A stretch of 64,000 nucleotides of DNA from Roseivirga echinicomitans (GTDB lineage Bacteria > Bacteroidota > Bacteroidia > Cytophagales > Cyclobacteriaceae): contig NZ_LRDB01000002.1 in NCBI RefSeq assembly GCF_001592935.1, positions 62,001 to 126,000 on the forward strand, read 5' to 3'. The notes beneath the pieces were generated by a model. That model made no database searches, was not told the origin of the DNA, and saw only the letters and a program-made list of their open reading frames with translations. The translations under genes were made by a program, and so were the position numbers. Below, one piece after another: positions 62,449 to 64,000 of this stretch (positions are counted from its first letter, which is position 1; each line of letters begins with the position of its first letter).

Positions 62449-63129
62449 TCAAGTTTCTTCTTTTAAAATATAGCCCATCCCAATTACGGTTTGGATCATT
62501 TTCACTTCAAATCCCTTGTCAATTTTATTTCTCAGGTAGTTCACATAGACATCCACCACGTTAGTGCCGACATCGAAATGTAAATCCCATACGTTTTTCA
62601 GAAGTTCTGCCCTGGAAAGTACCTTTCCTGAGTTTTTCATTATGTACTCAAGGAGCTTGTATTCTGTCGAAGTGAGTTTGATTTCTGTTCCGGCCCGACT
62701 TGCCGTTTTTGCATCTTTATCTAGTACTAGTTGGCCTACGGTTAATGATTGGTTGTTCTGAAATTTTTGGGTTCTTCGTGCCAAAGCGTTGATTCTAGCA
62801 AGCAGTTCTTGAAACTTAAAGGGTTTAGCCAAATAATCATCTGCTCCAGTATTTAAGCCTTTAACCACATTTTCTGTAGAACTCAAAGCCGTAAGCATCA
62901 GTATCGGGGTTTGAATATCCTCGGTTCGGAGTTGCTTGCACAGTTCTAAACCACTGATACCTGGTAGGATAACATCCAAAATGAACATATCGAATTGGCT
63001 CGCTATCAATTTTTCTCGTCCAGATTCTGCACTATGAGCAACCTCTACAGCATAACCTTCTTCCTCAAGCCCTTTTTTTATAAAGGCCGCCACATTCTGT
63101 TCATCTTCTACTAAGAGTATTTTTTTCAT
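62449..63129 (-). CDS. OmpR-family response regulator
   Basis: 226 aa. Receiver domain with DDE-type EDE (8-10), Asp52 in MFILDVILPG and Lys in AKPF; winged-helix domain (about 130-222) with LTSTEYKLLEYIMKNSGKVLSRAELL. First gene of a two-gene operon with its own promoter. Closest in layout to CusR/PcoR-type regulators, but the target genes are unknown. Confidence 0.94.
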   Translation of the reverse strand: MKKILLVEDEQNVAAFIKKGLEEEGYAVEVAHSAESGREKLIASQFDMFILDVILPGISGLELCKQLRTEDIQTPILMLTALSSTENVVKGLNTGADDYLAKPFKFQELLARINALARRTQKFQNNQSLTVGQLVLDKDAKTASRAGTEIKLTSTEYKLLEYIMKNSGKVLSRAELLKNVWDLHFDVGTNVVDVYVNYLRNKIDKGFEVKMIQTVIGMGYILKEET

Positions 63130-63174
63130 GGTTTTATAAAGAGGTCATCATGAATTTTGCAATTCAGCTTACGA

Positions 63175-63204
63175 CAAAAATAGAGATTCAGATGGATTAA
63201 CAAA
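63175..63204 (-). promoter_or_regulatory. Bacteroidota-type promoter of the OmpR/kinase operon
   Basis: On the minus strand TTTG (63204-63201), 18 bp, TATTTTTG (63182-63175) match the consensus in both boxes. The expected start point gives a leader of about 38 nt before the ATG at 63129. Confidence 0.72.
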
Positions 63205-63313
63205 CCTGTCAATCGTTTTCAAGCACAGAAATGGCTATATAATCACAACTAAGGCTTCCATCTTATTTTTTCGTCTCAATCTGTTATCTAAATGTTAAAT
63301 AAATATTACCTTC

Positions 63314-63370
63314 ATGTCGATTTTAAGACAAAGAAAACGAAGGCATGTAGGATTACATGTTTTTGATTAG
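63314..63370 (+). ncRNA. Possible small RNA or 18-residue peptide gene
   Basis: A basic peptide frame (MSILRQRKRRHVGLHVFD) is followed within 5 nt by an independent terminator, in a gap with no other plus-strand gene. It could be a small transcript with or without translation, or the end of a leader for the downstream hydrolase. No promoter box was found upstream. Confidence 0.3.
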
Positions 63371-63374
63371 GTAG

Positions 63375-63406
63375 AAGGGAGGTGTGATGGCCTCCTTTCA
63401 TTTTTT
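63375..63406 (+). terminator. Terminator of the small transcript
   Basis: The stem AAGGGAGG / CCTCCTTT (one G-U pair) with an 8-nt loop is followed by CA and six T. As it precedes the hydrolase gene, it must end a separate upstream transcript or act as an attenuator. Confidence 0.7.
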
Positions 63407-63472
63407 CCTCCAATAAAAGTCCGTTTGTAAATCTTGCCCTTTCTGTTTAACTCGGGTTAAACCCTTCCAAAA

Positions 63473-64000
63473 ATGAACAGATTTGCTATTACTTTGTGCA
63501 TAACTCTTGCGCTATTCGCTACAATCCCTACATACGCTCAGAATTACTTTCCGACCAGAGGGAAATGGGAAACCCGAACGCCTCAGTCTTTGGGTTTGAA
63601 TGCAGCTCAAATTGATGTAGCGGTTAAATATGCCCAAGACAATGAGTATTCAGGCTCTAAAGACTCCAGAATTGCTTCATACGAAGGTTTTAGTACCGAG
63701 CCTTACCACGAATTAGTCGGTCCAACCCGAGAACGTGGTGGGCCTGCAGGTGTAATTATAAAGAATGGTTATATCGTTGCCCAATGGGGAGATGTGAAAC
63801 GAGTGGACATGACACACAGTGTAACTAAAAGTTACCTTTCCACAGTCGCTGGCTTGGCTTTGGATAAGGGACTGATCGGTAATGTTCATGACAAAGTGAG
63901 CGAATATGTTTGGGACAACACCTTTGATGGTGCCCATAACCAAAAAATAGAATGGCATTCTTTACTGAATCAATCTTCTGCTTGGTCGGGAACGCTGTTT
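63473..64000 (+). CDS. Beta-lactamase-fold serine hydrolase, C-terminus missing
   Basis: The first 176 codons are visible before the right edge. Signal peptide ending TYAQ (1-23). SxxK motif with Ser116 and Lys119 in HSVTKSYLS, preceded by VIIKNGYIVAQWGD, typical of class C beta-lactamase/esterase-like (Beta-lactamase, PF00144) proteins. It is more often an esterase or D-amino-peptidase in such contexts than a true antibiotic-degrading enzyme; substrate unknown. Confidence 0.85.
   Translation, partial: MNRFAITLCITLALFATIPTYAQNYFPTRGKWETRTPQSLGLNAAQIDVAVKYAQDNEYSGSKDSRIASYEGFSTEPYHELVGPTRERGGPAGVIIKNGYIVAQWGDVKRVDMTHSVTKSYLSTVAGLALDKGLIGNVHDKVSEYVWDNTFDGAHNQKIEWHSLLNQSSAWSGTLF

Larger units (their letters stand above)
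63130..63472. other. Intergenic region between the OmpR operon and the serine hydrolase
   Basis: 343 bp. From left to right: the minus-strand leader and promoter (63175-63204), AT-rich DNA, an 18-codon plus-strand ORF (63314-63370), a terminator (63375-63406), then AACTCGGGTTAAACCC, including a GGGTTAAACCC palindrome, close to the next ATG. Otherwise nothing is seen. Confidence 0.7.

Noticed and set aside
1-64000. tRNA, rRNA, CRISPR array, prophage or transposase
   Set aside because: No cloverleaf-like sequence, rRNA segment, spaced direct-repeat array, phage gene cluster or transposase/integrase motif was seen; this was by eye, and a tRNAscan or Infernal run would be decisive.

Overview
This 64 kb window looks like chromosomal DNA of a free-living, probably marine member of the Bacteroidota, most likely order Cytophagales (Roseivirga/Fulvivirga-like). 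That placement is inference from several features: AT-rich DNA, DUF4252 and Lacal_2735-type proteins, PorV-like and two-POTRA outer-membrane proteins, LytTR and ECF regulation, a menaquinone gene, and promoters of the Bacteroidota type (TTTG, about 18-20 bp, TAnnTTTG). I saw no rRNA, tRNA, CRISPR array, prophage or transposase gene. The only candidate mobile sequences are two short non-coding repeats, at about 6.43 kb and 14.54-14.69 kb.

Layout: 0-3.7 kb (minus) holds a PBP4-type peptidase cut by the left edge, an iodotyrosine-deiodinase-like nitroreductase, a DoxX membrane protein and an ABC-2 transporter. 3.9-7.8 kb (plus) holds a LytS/LytTR two-component pair, a TetR-like regulator and an ABC1/UbiB kinase. 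7.8-9.3 kb (minus) holds small proteins and a DgkA-type kinase. 9.3-14.5 kb (plus) holds a TPR lipoprotein and an ECF sigma / membrane anti-sigma-like / two DUF4252 / ABC transporter module. 14.7-36.8 kb is almost all minus: MenB, a DPP-IV peptidase (plus), an ion-channel protein with a large exported domain, a TetR/ABC/HlyD/TolC efflux operon whose ATPase domain has lost its catalytic motifs, an M1 peptidase, an Lgt/BamA-like/PorV-like/HHH-barrel operon, a MORN protein and FabH.

37-43.7 kb holds lipoproteins, an SRAP-fold protein without its active-site residues, the pyruvate dehydrogenase E2 subunit with two near-identical lipoyl domains, HslV, a small lipoprotein that looks like an amidohydrolase stripped of its catalytic barrel, and an M61 peptidase. 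43.8-48.3 kb (minus) is a housekeeping cluster: miaB, a sigma-54 activator, lptE, a helical protein and secG. 49-52 kb (plus) is proC-proB-proA behind a structured leader. 52-60.5 kb (minus) holds an isoquinoline-oxidoreductase-type Mo hydroxylase, an M23 peptidase, ispE, fabI and a beta-carbonic anhydrase paired with a SulP anion transporter. 61-63.1 kb is an OmpR/EnvZ-type pair with a clear promoter. The window ends in a serine hydrolase cut by the right edge.

Recurring themes are envelope biogenesis (Lgt, BamA-like, LptE, SecG, DgkA, PBP4, M23), secreted peptidases (S9, M1, M61), export and envelope sensing, lipid synthesis (FabH, FabI, IspE) and proline synthesis. Most genes are ordinary core genes. 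The items most worth a second look are protein folds that have lost their canonical active sites (ABC exporter at 23.5 kb, SRAP at 37.8 kb, amidohydrolase remnant at 41.0 kb), the channel fusion, and two small non-coding or small-peptide loci (49.0 kb and 63.3 kb).
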